Assembly (NCBI RefSeq): GCF_003710935.1
Contig: NZ_RHHS01000049.1
Span: 1 to 64,000 of the forward strand
DNA length: 64,000 bases
Direction of reading: 5' to 3'
DNA from: Brevibacillus gelatini
Lineage (GTDB): Bacteria > Bacillota > Bacilli > Brevibacillales > Brevibacillaceae
The position numbers and the translations under genes were made by a program. Shown here one piece after another: positions 16,926 through 25,363 of the stretch (positions within the stretch are counted from its first letter, which is position 1; each line of letters begins with the position of its first letter). The notes below the pieces were generated by a model. The model was not told where the DNA came from. It saw nothing but the letters and a program-made list of their open reading frames with translations, and did no database searches.

Positions 16926-17008
16926 GCCGGTATGGCGGAATTGGCAGACGCGCGCGACTCAAAATCGTGAGGGAAACCGTGGGGGTTCAAGTCCCTCTAC
17001 CGGCACCA
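16926..17008 (+). tRNA. tRNA-Leu (anticodon CAA)
   Basis: An 83-base class II tRNA: acceptor GCCGGTA pairs with TACCGGC, the anticodon loop CTCAAAA gives CAA, a long variable arm (GTGAGGGAAACCGT) follows, the T arm is GGGGGTTCAAGTCCCTC, and CCA is encoded. It lies 15 bases behind tRNA-Pro on the same transcript. Confidence 0.97.
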
Positions 17009-17038
17009 GCAATCCATACATATGGTTTTTGTTTCAAG

Positions 17039-17078
17039 GTGGGAAACAGCGAGTAAATCCTGTTTCTCACTTTTTTCA
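17039..17078 (+). terminator. Terminator of the tRNA-Pro/tRNA-Leu transcript
   Basis: GTGGGAAACAG...CTGTTTCTCAC stem followed by TTTTTTCATTTT. Confidence 0.8.
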
Positions 17079-17115
17079 TTTTCGGGTGCGTCTTGGAGAT
17101 GCAATTTACTGAAAG

Positions 17116-17151
17116 TGGAAAAAGGAAAAGTCAACCATGAGAGTTGACTTT
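17116..17151 (-). terminator. Terminator on the minus strand after the small membrane ORF
   Basis: AAAGTCAAC / GTTGACTTT stem with a 7-base loop; on the minus strand it is followed by a T-rich stretch. Confidence 0.6.
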
Positions 17152-17167
17152 AGGAACCAACTATCTT

Positions 17168-17371
17168 CTATTGAAGCGTCATAACGATCAAAGCGATTGT
17201 AATCAGCAGAAAGAGGACAAACAAAACTCCAAACACGATTGAGGTGTTTGCAGCCTTATTAAATCGAGCAAGATCATCCCTCCCTTTTTGATTATAGCAA
17301 TAGCAAAGCTTTCGGACTAAATTTACCGGAATTTTCTTCCATACCTTCTTCAGAAAAGCGTCGACGCGCAA
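17168..17371 (-). CDS. Possible small single-helix membrane protein
   Basis: The frame gives up to 67 residues with a basic N-terminal part and one strong membrane helix (SIVFGVLFVLFLLITIALIV). The end, followed by a terminator, looks real. The start is uncertain: the TTG at 17371 has no ribosome binding site and sits inside the terminator of the upstream operon, while GGGAGGG near 17280 has no in-frame standard start at the right distance. The true N-terminus may be non-standard or the gene may be a fragment. Confidence 0.3.
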   Translation of the reverse strand: MRVDAFLKKVWKKIPVNLVRKLCYCYNQKGRDDLARFNKAANTSIVFGVLFVLFLLITIALIVMTLQ

Positions 17372-17413
17372 ACAAAAACGGCACGCTCACGGCAAAAAAC
17401 GGCCAGGCGTGCC
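17371..17413 (-). terminator. Terminator of the gerABC operon (minus strand)
   Basis: On the minus strand GGCACGC ... GCGTGCC forms a stem and is followed by GTTTTTGTTT. An inner GGCCGTTTTTTGCC hairpin sits in the loop. Confidence 0.75.
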
Positions 17414-17422
17414 TTCCTTGTT

Positions 17423-17572
17423 TTATGAACTTGGCTTTTTGTTTTTCCAGGGCGGGTCGCCCCACTCGTGGATTTTGTTGCTGACCTTGTAAAACAAAAG
17501 CGGGATCAAAAAAGCAAGCAGCGCCCCGATAAAAGTGAGAAACGGCGGCAACGTACCGAAATATCTCATCAT
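17423..17572 (-). CDS. 49-residue membrane protein at the end of the germinant receptor operon
   Basis: A short gene that is easy to miss. It begins MMRYFGTLPPFLTFIGALLA, has one hydrophobic helix (about residues 8-29, ending LLFYKV) and a polar tail that reads SNKIHEWGDPPWKNKKPSS. AAGGTGAG stands 6 bases before the ATG at 17572 and overlaps the end of the GerC-type gene, so it is translated as part of the same operon, and the operon terminator lies 10 bases after its stop. GerA-type operons in some Bacillales carry a small fourth 'D' subunit with one or two membrane helices that modulates the receptor; this gene is in the right place to be one. The role is inferred. Confidence 0.7.
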   Translation of the reverse strand: MMRYFGTLPPFLTFIGALLAFLIPLLFYKVSNKIHEWGDPPWKNKKPSS

Positions 17573-17577
17573 GGTGC

Positions 17578-18807
17578 TCACCTTCCTTCATCCAATTCCG
17601 AGCGGTTGATGGAACCGATATTTCGCAAGTACACTTTGGCTTTTACCCGGATCTCGCTCTTTTCGTACAGGCGTTGTCCGTCTTCCCAGTCGTGCTGGAT
17701 CTTCTTCCAGAGCGGGTAATTTTTCTGGCGGATATTGCTGCCCAATTTGATGACATCGACTTTCATTTCCTTGTGTACTTTCTGGAGCGTATCCTGGCAC
17801 ATTCGCTCGATTTCTTTCGCGAACGCTCGCTCCAGTTTTTTCGTTTCTTCCTTGCTGAGAAAATCCATAAGCGAGTAGGCTTCTGCCAAAATGCCCTCGC
17901 ACTCGATATGGATCGTGAAAACAAAGCGCTGCTTGTCGCGCAAATCTTGTTTGATGGTATGTTTCGTTCCCTGGATGTTCATGACGACCAAATCGTTTTT
18001 GACCTTGGCTTTTAGCAGTCCCCCGCTAATATTCCCCGTCAAAAAATTCAAGCCCTCGGTTTCTTCTTCGCCGAGAAAGCCAACTAATTGGTTGTTATTG
18101 GAAAAAACGGCGCTGCCCGCCATTTTGATTTCGTTTTTTTCGGCGCGCACCCTTGGAATGACGAAGCCGAAGGGGCTGAGCAGCTCCTCGTGAACGTCAC
18201 CCACCCTGACCTGGTGAAGCATGCGCGCGTTTCGATCAATGTGTTCGCCAATCTGATTGATGTAGAGCGCAGGCAGCTTTTCCGTTTTCGGCGTGACCTC
18301 GATAATGCTTTTGGCGGGGCCTTTGGAGATCAAGACTTTGCTGCCGCGTCTGGAATCGGGATCGCGCAACAGAAAATCCATGGCGTTGGCAAAGCCGTTC
18401 TCGGAACGGGCGACATCTTCCGAGATGACGATAATCTTGAGATGCTGGTAAAACGGAGCGCGACTGGTTCGCGTAGCCAACTCGCGGGAAACTTCAAAAA
18501 GCGAATCGCCCTCCGAAGTGAGGTTGAGAAACGCCTCGTTTGCCGTGTTTTGTCCATCGCCTGCCTGGCTGCCTGCGATCAGTCCGCCGGGGATGACAAG
18601 TTGGTGGGTGACGAGAAAGCGTTCCTTGACCTTCGGTTTTCCCGGCGACTCCTTTGTTGCCCGCTTTTCCGCCTCGTTGGTGCGGGGGACATCGATGGCG
18701 ACACCAAGGACAAAGCCGCGTTCTTCAATCTGTACCTGATCCCAGCAGCCTGTGACCAGCGCAGACAGGAGAGCGATCAGGCAGGGCAGAACAAATCGTC
18801 TATTCAT
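17578..18807 (-). CDS. GerC-type spore germination lipoprotein (GerAC/GerKC family)
   Basis: The lipoprotein subunit of a nutrient germinant receptor in the spore inner membrane. The signal peptide ends in the lipobox ALVTGC with Cys near residue 21, followed directly by 'WDQVQIEERGFVLGVAID', the hallmark N-terminus of Ger(x)C proteins. The length, 409 residues, is normal. Late motifs such as 'FTIHIECEGILAEA' fit the third domain of the GerBC crystal fold. It overlaps the permease gene upstream by 8 bases and is followed by a small membrane protein gene with a 5-base gap. Confidence 0.95.
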   Translation of the reverse strand: MNRRFVLPCLIALLSALVTGCWDQVQIEERGFVLGVAIDVPRTNEAEKRATKESPGKPKVKERFLVTHQLVIPGGLIAGSQAGDGQNTANEAFLNLTSEGDSLFEVSRELATRTSRAPFYQHLKIIVISEDVARSENGFANAMDFLLRDPDSRRGSKVLISKGPAKSIIEVTPKTEKLPALYINQIGEHIDRNARMLHQVRVGDVHEELLSPFGFVIPRVRAEKNEIKMAGSAVFSNNNQLVGFLGEEETEGLNFLTGNISGGLLKAKVKNDLVVMNIQGTKHTIKQDLRDKQRFVFTIHIECEGILAEAYSLMDFLSKEETKKLERAFAKEIERMCQDTLQKVHKEMKVDVIKLGSNIRQKNYPLWKKIQHDWEDGQRLYEKSEIRVKAKVYLRNIGSINRSELDEGR

Positions 18808-19906
18808 GGCCTTTCACCCCGCGGATTACAGCGATCACCAACAACAGGATGGGACACAGGTAAACGATAATCATCCCGTAGTACGTCACATAGTCGGCAA
18901 AAGTAAAGAAGTCAACCAGATTTTGCGGGAGCATGGCGATGAAGTAAATAATCGGCGACAGAAGCAGGATCCAGACCATTTTTTTTACGTTGCGGAACAT
19001 CGACGTCAAATTGATGATCGCAATATCGAACCACACCATGCACGTATCGAAAATCGTCATGATCCAGATGGCAAAAAAGATGGATTCGACTCGTTCAAAA
19101 AATCCGCCGGGAATTTCCACTTCCTTCGCGAGATCAATTGTCGGGTACGTCAAGTTTTTCACAACCTCCGCAGAAAATACGCCGATGACGAAAATGTAGA
19201 TGGTCAGGTAGAGGACCACCGGGATGAACAGCCCGAGTGCCATCGCCTTTGTTCCCTCTTTCGGCCTTTTCATCAGCATGGTATAGAAAAGGATGATTTC
19301 GAACCCGGAGTAAGAAAGCCCCACCGCTTGCGAGCCGTTCAGCAAGGATTGCCAGTCGGACGAGAAAAAGGGGCGGACGTTTTCGAATTCGATCAATTGC
19401 GAGGTGAACAGCAAGACGAGAAACAGCACGACAAGGACGACTGGCGAAAACAGCAAATTAAGCCGCAGCATGGAGATGCGCGATCCTGCCATGGCGTATT
19501 GGACAACAAAGAGAAAGCTCAGGGTAATCATTTCGACCGGGGTATTGTAAAACAAATACTGCTTGGCAATGTTGCCGATCGCGCGAATCTCAAAAGAGAC
19601 GAACAGCATCGAGTACACACAGACAAGAAAGGTAAGGACGTAACCGACCGGCTTGCTGGCGATCTGCGAGGTGTACTCAAAAAAAGTTTGCCGGGGGAAG
19701 CGGGCGGCGAGCTTGGCGAGCAGCCAGCCGATCAGAAAGGCGACCAGGCCGCTGAGGACGATGGAAATCCAGCCGTCGATTCCGCCGGTCTCTTTGGCGA
19801 GTGCGCGCGGGAAGGTCAGGATACCTACACCGATCATGACAGAGGTGATGTTGATGCCCATATGGTTTGTGCTGAGCATTTTATCCGACAAGGTTCGTGC
19901 ACTCAT
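18800..19906 (-). CDS. GerB-type spore germination permease (APC superfamily)
   Basis: The integral membrane subunit of the germinant receptor, 368 residues with about ten membrane helices. The first helix shows the APC pattern 'VMIGVGILTFPRALAKETGG' with its unwound Gly-Val-Gly segment, which in this family forms the amino acid binding site. It overlaps the GerA-type gene by 4 bases and the GerC-type gene by 8 bases, so the three subunits are translationally coupled. The ligand cannot be told from sequence. Confidence 0.95.
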   Translation of the reverse strand: MSARTLSDKMLSTNHMGINITSVMIGVGILTFPRALAKETGGIDGWISIVLSGLVAFLIGWLLAKLAARFPRQTFFEYTSQIASKPVGYVLTFLVCVYSMLFVSFEIRAIGNIAKQYLFYNTPVEMITLSFLFVVQYAMAGSRISMLRLNLLFSPVVLVVLFLVLLFTSQLIEFENVRPFFSSDWQSLLNGSQAVGLSYSGFEIILFYTMLMKRPKEGTKAMALGLFIPVVLYLTIYIFVIGVFSAEVVKNLTYPTIDLAKEVEIPGGFFERVESIFFAIWIMTIFDTCMVWFDIAIINLTSMFRNVKKMVWILLLSPIIYFIAMLPQNLVDFFTFADYVTYYGMIIVYLCPILLLVIAVIRGVKGHE

Positions 19907-21477
19907 TTGGAGTCCCCTGTTCTCATTCGAATTTCATCTTCCGCATGTAACATTTCGGGGCGGTCTTTCAGAAAAGTGACAGGCGCGCGCAAAATCAGAT
20001 CCTTCCAGTCTTTGGACATGTGCGGGGCAAACGGAGCCAGATACGGATGACCGATGCTGGTCAGATTGGACAGGTGTATCAGGATCGCGATCAGGCTTAA
20101 CACGACGCCGTACACCCCGAAGATCGCGGCGGCAAACATGGCGAAAAACCGGATCATGCGAAAGGCGATCGCCAGGTGGTACGCTGGAATGGCAAACGAC
20201 GAAATGGCTGTCAACGCTACCACAATAACCATGACCGGGCTGACGAGTCCGGCTGATACAGCGGCGTCGCCGATCACAAGACCGCCGACGATGCCGACTG
20301 TCTGGCCGATCGGTTTGGGGAGCCGCAGTCCCGCTTCCTGCAGCAGCTCCATCGTCGTAATCATCATGATCGATTCCACGAAAGCCGGAAAAGGAACGCC
20401 GTCCCGTGTGGCAGCGATGGAGAAAGCGAGATCGGACGGAATCAGGCCAGGGTGAAACGTAACCAGGGCGATGTAGAGCGAAGGTGAAAAGACAGCGAAA
20501 AAAGCGGCCAAATAGCGCAAAAGACGTGTCAGGGTGCCGACGATCCAACGCTCGTAGTAGTCCTCGGGAGAATGCATGAGCAGACCGAGCGTGACGGGGA
20601 GGATCAACACCATCGGGGTACCGTCCAGCAAGATCGCGACACGTCCCTGAAAGAGGGCGGCACTGACCTTGTCCGGACGCTCGGTATTGTTCGACTGGGG
20701 AAAAGGCGAGAGAAAATCGTCCTCGATCCACTGCTCGATAAACCCTGACTCTTCGACCTCGTCAACGTCGATGGTGGCGATTCTGCGCTGGACTTCCTTG
20801 ACCAGATCGGGATCTGCGATATTCTCGATATAGGCGACGAGCAGCTCGGTTTTGCTGCGCTTTCCTACCACCATGCTCTCAAAGCGCAGGTTCGGGTCTT
20901 TGACCCTTCTGCGAATGAGCACAGTGTTGTCCCGAAGGTTCTCGGTAAAGCCGTCGCGGGGACCGCGCACCAGCCCTTCGGAGACAGGTTCCTCGATGGC
21001 CCGGGACTTCCAGCCTTTGCTGTCAATGAGAATGATCTGGCTTGTGCCGTCGACAATCAGGGCGGTATCGCCGGACAAAATACAGTCGACGGCAGCTGCA
21101 AGCGACGTCTCTTTTTTTATTTCGACAACGGACAAGACCTCGTCAAAAAGCAGGCTGAGGATCTCATCCGGTTCAACAGGAACTGTCTTTTCTGCTATGG
21201 AGAGCATAAGCTGGATACGGCCCAGCACTTGTGTATGGAGCATAGCCGAATCGACCAGACCATCAATGGCGATGACGGCGCACAGATGGTTGCTGTTGCC
21301 GATGAGAAAGCTGCGAATCAACAAATCGTTCGGATTGCCAAGCAAGGTGCGAAACAGCTCCAGGTTTTCCTTAACACTGCTTGACAGTTCCTGGTCAGGT
21401 ATTTGTGACTGTTGCATGCGTTGCATGAGGGGAGAGGTTTTCTTTTTGTTTCGGTGGGCGAAAAATTTTCGCATCAT
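19903..21477 (-). CDS. GerA-type spore germination protein (GerAA/GerKA family)
   Basis: The A subunit of the germinant receptor, 524 residues, now understood to build an oligomeric ion channel. A soluble N-terminal region (1-260) contains 'NPNDLLIRSFLIGN' and the conserved 'VRGPRDGFTENLRDNTVLIR' (about 165-184), followed by 'KRSKTELLVAYIENIADP'. Then come 'VEESGFIEQWIEDDFLSPFPQ', 'TERPDKVSAALFQGRVAILL' and about five membrane helices. GGGAGGG lies 6 bases before the ATG at 21477 (a second ATG follows at once); an upstream ATG extension is unlikely. The expected sigma-G promoter could not be fixed by eye. First gene of the operon. Confidence 0.95.
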   Translation of the reverse strand: MMRKFFAHRNKKKTSPLMQRMQQSQIPDQELSSSVKENLELFRTLLGNPNDLLIRSFLIGNSNHLCAVIAIDGLVDSAMLHTQVLGRIQLMLSIAEKTVPVEPDEILSLLFDEVLSVVEIKKETSLAAAVDCILSGDTALIVDGTSQIILIDSKGWKSRAIEEPVSEGLVRGPRDGFTENLRDNTVLIRRRVKDPNLRFESMVVGKRSKTELLVAYIENIADPDLVKEVQRRIATIDVDEVEESGFIEQWIEDDFLSPFPQSNNTERPDKVSAALFQGRVAILLDGTPMVLILPVTLGLLMHSPEDYYERWIVGTLTRLLRYLAAFFAVFSPSLYIALVTFHPGLIPSDLAFSIAATRDGVPFPAFVESIMMITTMELLQEAGLRLPKPIGQTVGIVGGLVIGDAAVSAGLVSPVMVIVVALTAISSFAIPAYHLAIAFRMIRFFAMFAAAIFGVYGVVLSLIAILIHLSNLTSIGHPYLAPFAPHMSKDWKDLILRAPVTFLKDRPEMLHAEDEIRMRTGDSK

Positions 21478-21671
21478 GGCATTCCCTCCCATTCCAATGG
21501 CAAAAAGCATGTTAGTGCGATTTTTTCCAGAACAAAGGGAATTTATGCGGATGAAAGTTCCACGACAAACTTTCACACAAAGAATTGAACAACCCTATGA
21601 GGTATGATACATTCGGCATGGTAGAATAGAGAGTTGAGAGAGTAGGAAAGACGGAGAAGGGTGGAATCGTA

Positions 21672-23312
21672 GTGCTTGACAGTCAAGTTTTGGTTCGGGA
21701 AACAGACTTTTCGAAACTCGCGCATACATGGGAAGAGCTGGCGCAAGCAATGGCAGAGCAGGGAGATACAACAACGCCAGCCAAACTGAAGCAACTGGCT
21801 GAAAAAACGCGGAGAGCAGAGCTGAACATCGCTTTCTGCGGACACTTTTCCGCAGGGAAATCCACGATGATAAATACGCTTTTGGGGGTCAGCCTGCTAC
21901 CCTCCAATCCGATTCCGACCAGTGCCAACGTCGTGAAGATTCGCGGGGGCGAAAAAGCCGCTCGCGTCTATACAATGAATGGCGACGTCGTGACGTTTGA
22001 TCCGGATACAGAGATGGAGAAGCTCAAGCAGTTTGCCGTTGACGGAGATACCGTGGAGTCGGTTGAGGTGACGTATCCGGGGACGCTTCTTGATGAGCAT
22101 TCCAGCCTGCTCGACACGCCGGGGATCGACTCGACGGACGCCGCGCACAAAATTGCGACGGAATCGGCGCTGCACCTGGCTGATGTCGTCATTTACATGA
22201 TGGATTACAACCACGTCCAGGCAGAAGAGAACTTCAACTTTACGAAAACGCTGAAGGATCGCGGCAAGCCGGTCTATCTGGTTGTGAACATGATTGACAA
22301 GCACATTGACTTTGAGCTTGATTTTGAGAGCTACAAGGAAAGTGTCGAAGAAGCATTTGCGAACTGGAACATTCATCCGGACGGCATTTTTTACACCTCG
22401 CTCGCGGAGCCGGACCATCCGGAAAACCAGTACGCGGAGTTTCGGCAAAAGCTGCTTGAACTGATCGCCGGACGCGAACAGCTGGTAGGCAAAAGCGTGC
22501 GCAGCGCAGCGGAGCATTTGATCGAGGAGCACGTCCAGTCGCTCAAGCGAAGCCACGCAGGCAAGCGTCAAGAGCTGGAGAGCAAGCTGGACAGCCTGGA
22601 GCTGGCAGAACTGGACAGCCGCGATGCCCAAGCGGTATCCGCAGCGCTTGCACAGGCAGAGGCGCAGATGGAAGCGCTGAAAAGCAGCACAGCACAAGCG
22701 CGCGCCCAGATGGAAAAAGATTTGGGCTCTTTGCTCGACAATGCCCGGTTGACCTACTACAGCACGAACGAAGCAGCAGCGAGCTATCTGGAGAGCCGCA
22801 AGCCCGGCTTCAAGATGGGCTTTTTGTTCGCGGGGAAAAAGACAGAGGAAGAGCGCAAGCGCCGCGAGGAAGCACTGCTGGCCGAGTTCCGCGAAAAAGT
22901 GGCGGGCAATCTCGACTTTCATTTCAAGGAACTGATGAGCAAGCAATTGCAAGCGCATGACATCCGTGACGAGGAGTACCACGCGCGCGTGCATGCGACG
23001 CAGATCGAGATTACGGGCGAGTTTCTGGCGAAGCACATCAAGGACGGGGCGGCTTCCCGCGAGTATGTGATGAACTACTGTACAGACGTCGCAAACGCGA
23101 TCAAGCTGGAGTACAGACGCGCGGGCCTCGCGTTCATCGAGGAGGTCGTCGGACGCCTGGCGAGCCGGATGGAACAGGAGAGCGCAGCGCAGCTTGAACG
23201 CATCGGCATCCTGCGCGAGATGGCCTCGCTGCATGAACAGCTCGCAAGCCTCACTGCCAGCGAAGAAAACACGAGAGAACGACTGCAGGCAATTATGCGT
23301 GAAGGAGAATAG
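21672..23312 (+). CDS. Dynamin-like GTPase, first of two (DynA N-half-like)
   Basis: A bacterial dynamin-family protein that probably binds and remodels membranes, for example at the septum or during envelope stress and phage attack, as known for DynA. The GTPase domain has the P-loop GHFSAGKST at residues 57-65, a switch Thr in 'NPIPTSANVV', DTPG at 148-151 and NMID at 206-209. Long coiled-coil stalk regions follow (about 275-370 and 480-545), with a hydrophobic/basic segment 'FKMGFLFAGKKTEEERKRRE' in between that could be the membrane paddle. The start is GTG with GAGAAGG upstream. The second GTPase gene follows after 5 bases. Confidence 0.88.
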   Translation: MLDSQVLVRETDFSKLAHTWEELAQAMAEQGDTTTPAKLKQLAEKTRRAELNIAFCGHFSAGKSTMINTLLGVSLLPSNPIPTSANVVKIRGGEKAARVYTMNGDVVTFDPDTEMEKLKQFAVDGDTVESVEVTYPGTLLDEHSSLLDTPGIDSTDAAHKIATESALHLADVVIYMMDYNHVQAEENFNFTKTLKDRGKPVYLVVNMIDKHIDFELDFESYKESVEEAFANWNIHPDGIFYTSLAEPDHPENQYAEFRQKLLELIAGREQLVGKSVRSAAEHLIEEHVQSLKRSHAGKRQELESKLDSLELAELDSRDAQAVSAALAQAEAQMEALKSSTAQARAQMEKDLGSLLDNARLTYYSTNEAAASYLESRKPGFKMGFLFAGKKTEEERKRREEALLAEFREKVAGNLDFHFKELMSKQLQAHDIRDEEYHARVHATQIEITGEFLAKHIKDGAASREYVMNYCTDVANAIKLEYRRAGLAFIEEVVGRLASRMEQESAAQLERIGILREMASLHEQLASLTASEENTRERLQAIMREGE

Positions 23313-23317
23313 GGATC

Positions 23318-25285
23318 ATGAATCAGCTTCGAGACAAACTTGTCGCGGCGGCAGAGCGTCTGCGCCGCACAAGCCACGAAATCGTTACCGTACCAGGGAT
23401 GCAAGCACAGGCGCAGGCGATGCTGGAGCGGGCAGATCGCCTGACCGCCAATCGCTTCACAGTCGCTTTGTTCGGCGCATTCAGTGCGGGGAAATCATCT
23501 TTTGCCAATGCGTTGATGGGCGATCTCGTCCTGCCTGTGTCGCCTAACCCGACGACAGCGGCGATCAACAAAATCATGCCGCCAAGCGCAGAACACCCGC
23601 ACGGTACGGTGCGCGTGGTGCTGAAGGAAAGAGACGCAGTCGAGCAGGATGTGCTGCGCTCGCTGGCTGTATTTGGACTGCATGCCTCCAGTCTGGAAGG
23701 CGGGCTGTCCGAACTGAACAAAATTGACGTGGCGCAAATTCCGCCGACTGCCAAGCCGCACTACACATTTTTGAAAGCCGTCACAAAAGGTCTTCCCGAG
23801 ATGGACACTCACCTGGGCGGAGAACTGATCGTGGACATGCAAGCGTTCAAAAGCTTCGTCGCCAAGGAAGAAAAGGCGTGCTTTGCGGAATACATCGAGC
23901 TGTTCTACTCGTGCCCGCTCACCGATCAGGGCATCGTGCTGGTCGACACGCCAGGAGCGGATTCCATCAATGCCCGCCATACGGGTGTGGCATTTGAATA
24001 CATGAAAAATGCGGACGCTGTCCTGTTCGTCACGTACTACAATCACGCGTTTTCCCAGGCTGACCGCGAGTTTTTGCTGCAGATGGGCCGGGTCAAGGAC
24101 ACGTTCGAGATGGACAAGATGTTTTTCATCGTCAATGCGGCTGACCTCGCTGCTTCGGAGGAGGAACTGCAGGGCGTCATCGCGCATGTGGAGAAAAACC
24201 TGCTCTCCTGCGGCATTCGCCTGCCGCGCATTTATCCGGTATCGAGCCAGACAGCGCTTTTGGCACGCATGCACGAAAAAGGCAAGCTGGCTGCTTCCGC
24301 AGAAAAAGTATACCGCCAACGCACCCAAACGGCAGAGGGCGCTCCGCTCATGCCGGCAGAGGAAGCGTTCAAGCTGTCGGGTATGGCCGCTTTTGAAACA
24401 GCGTTTCTCCGCTTCACCATCGACGAACTGACACAGATTGCAGTGAACGCAGCGATGAGCGAAATTCGCCGTGCGCACGACACGCTGACCGAATTCATGC
24501 GTATGGCCCAGTCCGGCGAAGACGAGCGCCTTGCCCGCAAGGAAGCGGCAAGCAAGGCCCAGTCGGACGCGTTGGCTGCGGTGGCGGCACTGTCTACCGC
24601 TTCATACGAGCGCGACCTGGCCAAAGAGCGCGAGGAGCTGCTCTACTACGTCAAGCAGCGGCTGTTTTTCCGCTTTGGCGAGTTGTTCAACTTCGCCTTT
24701 AACCCGGCGGTTCTCAAGGAAGACGGACGCAGCATGAAGCAGGCGCTCCAGGGCTGCCTGACCGATCTTTTGCGCTCGGTCAGCTACGATCTGGCACAGG
24801 AGCTGCGCGCTACCACATTGCGCCTGGAAAAGTTCCTGGGCAAGCAGGGAGCGGCGCTCGTCTCGGCGTGGCAAAAAGATGTGCACGCCTACGCAGCAGG
24901 CTTGACGCTGGCTCCGTTCCAGCAGCGTCAGGTGGAGACGCTCGCCTTTGCCGAAGAGCTGCCTGTGTCTGCTGAGGCATTCTACCCGGCGCTTGGACTG
25001 TTTAAAAACACGAAGGACTTTTTTGAACAGGACGGCAAGACGAAGCTGCGCGAAGAGCTGGAAAAGCGCATGCAGGAGCCGGTGGCGGCATACGTTGCGG
25101 CCGGAAGCGAGCAGCTTGGCGAGCAGTTCAGCACGCTGTTCCACGAACTGGTAGAGACAGAGCGGAACCGGGTCGTCGAGCAGATTAACGAATACTTCAC
25201 AGGGCTGTTTGCTGCACTCGACATGACGGTGGATCTGGAAGAGCTGGGAGCGAAGGTAAGCCGTGTGGCAGCGGAGCTGGAGTAA
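23318..25285 (+). CDS. Dynamin-like GTPase, second of two (DynA C-half-like)
   Basis: The partner of the GTPase encoded 5 bases upstream. Its P-loop GAFSAGKSS is at residues 53-61, with 'NPTTAAINKI' as switch I, DTPGAD near residue 211 and the G4-like NAAD near residue 272. A long helical stalk fills the C-terminal half with segments such as 'EREELLYYVKQRLFFRFGELF' that could contact membrane. In Bacillus subtilis two such GTPase halves are fused in one DynA protein of about 1,190 residues; here 546 plus 655 residues encoded by two separate, probably co-translated genes give almost the same total. GAAGGAG in the end of the first gene serves as its ribosome binding site. Confidence 0.88.
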   Translation: MNQLRDKLVAAAERLRRTSHEIVTVPGMQAQAQAMLERADRLTANRFTVALFGAFSAGKSSFANALMGDLVLPVSPNPTTAAINKIMPPSAEHPHGTVRVVLKERDAVEQDVLRSLAVFGLHASSLEGGLSELNKIDVAQIPPTAKPHYTFLKAVTKGLPEMDTHLGGELIVDMQAFKSFVAKEEKACFAEYIELFYSCPLTDQGIVLVDTPGADSINARHTGVAFEYMKNADAVLFVTYYNHAFSQADREFLLQMGRVKDTFEMDKMFFIVNAADLAASEEELQGVIAHVEKNLLSCGIRLPRIYPVSSQTALLARMHEKGKLAASAEKVYRQRTQTAEGAPLMPAEEAFKLSGMAAFETAFLRFTIDELTQIAVNAAMSEIRRAHDTLTEFMRMAQSGEDERLARKEAASKAQSDALAAVAALSTASYERDLAKEREELLYYVKQRLFFRFGELFNFAFNPAVLKEDGRSMKQALQGCLTDLLRSVSYDLAQELRATTLRLEKFLGKQGAALVSAWQKDVHAYAAGLTLAPFQQRQVETLAFAEELPVSAEAFYPALGLFKNTKDFFEQDGKTKLREELEKRMQEPVAAYVAAGSEQLGEQFSTLFHELVETERNRVVEQINEYFTGLFAALDMTVDLEELGAKVSRVAAELE

Positions 25286-25300
25286 CAGCTGGTGAAGCGA

Positions 25301-25360
25301 TAGAAAAAACGCCCAGGCATTTGCACGAGAGGCAAAGCCTGGGCGTTCATGTTTTTTCCA
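25301..25360. terminator. Bidirectional terminator between the dynamin operon and putP
   Basis: AACGCCCAGGCATTTGC...GCAAAGCCTGGGCGTT stem with A/T runs on both sides, so it can stop transcripts from both strands. Confidence 0.85.
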
Positions 25361-25363
25361 GCG

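Noticed and set aside
18752-20050. 432-codon plus-strand open frame opposite the ger genes
   Set aside because: The three ger genes on the other strand carry full family motifs and overlapping starts; the antisense product is rich in His, Asp and Gln in a typical shadow pattern.
21897-23234. 445-codon minus-strand frame opposite the first dynamin gene
   Set aside because: The opposite strand has a full GTPase domain; the antisense frame has no start site and no recognisable family.
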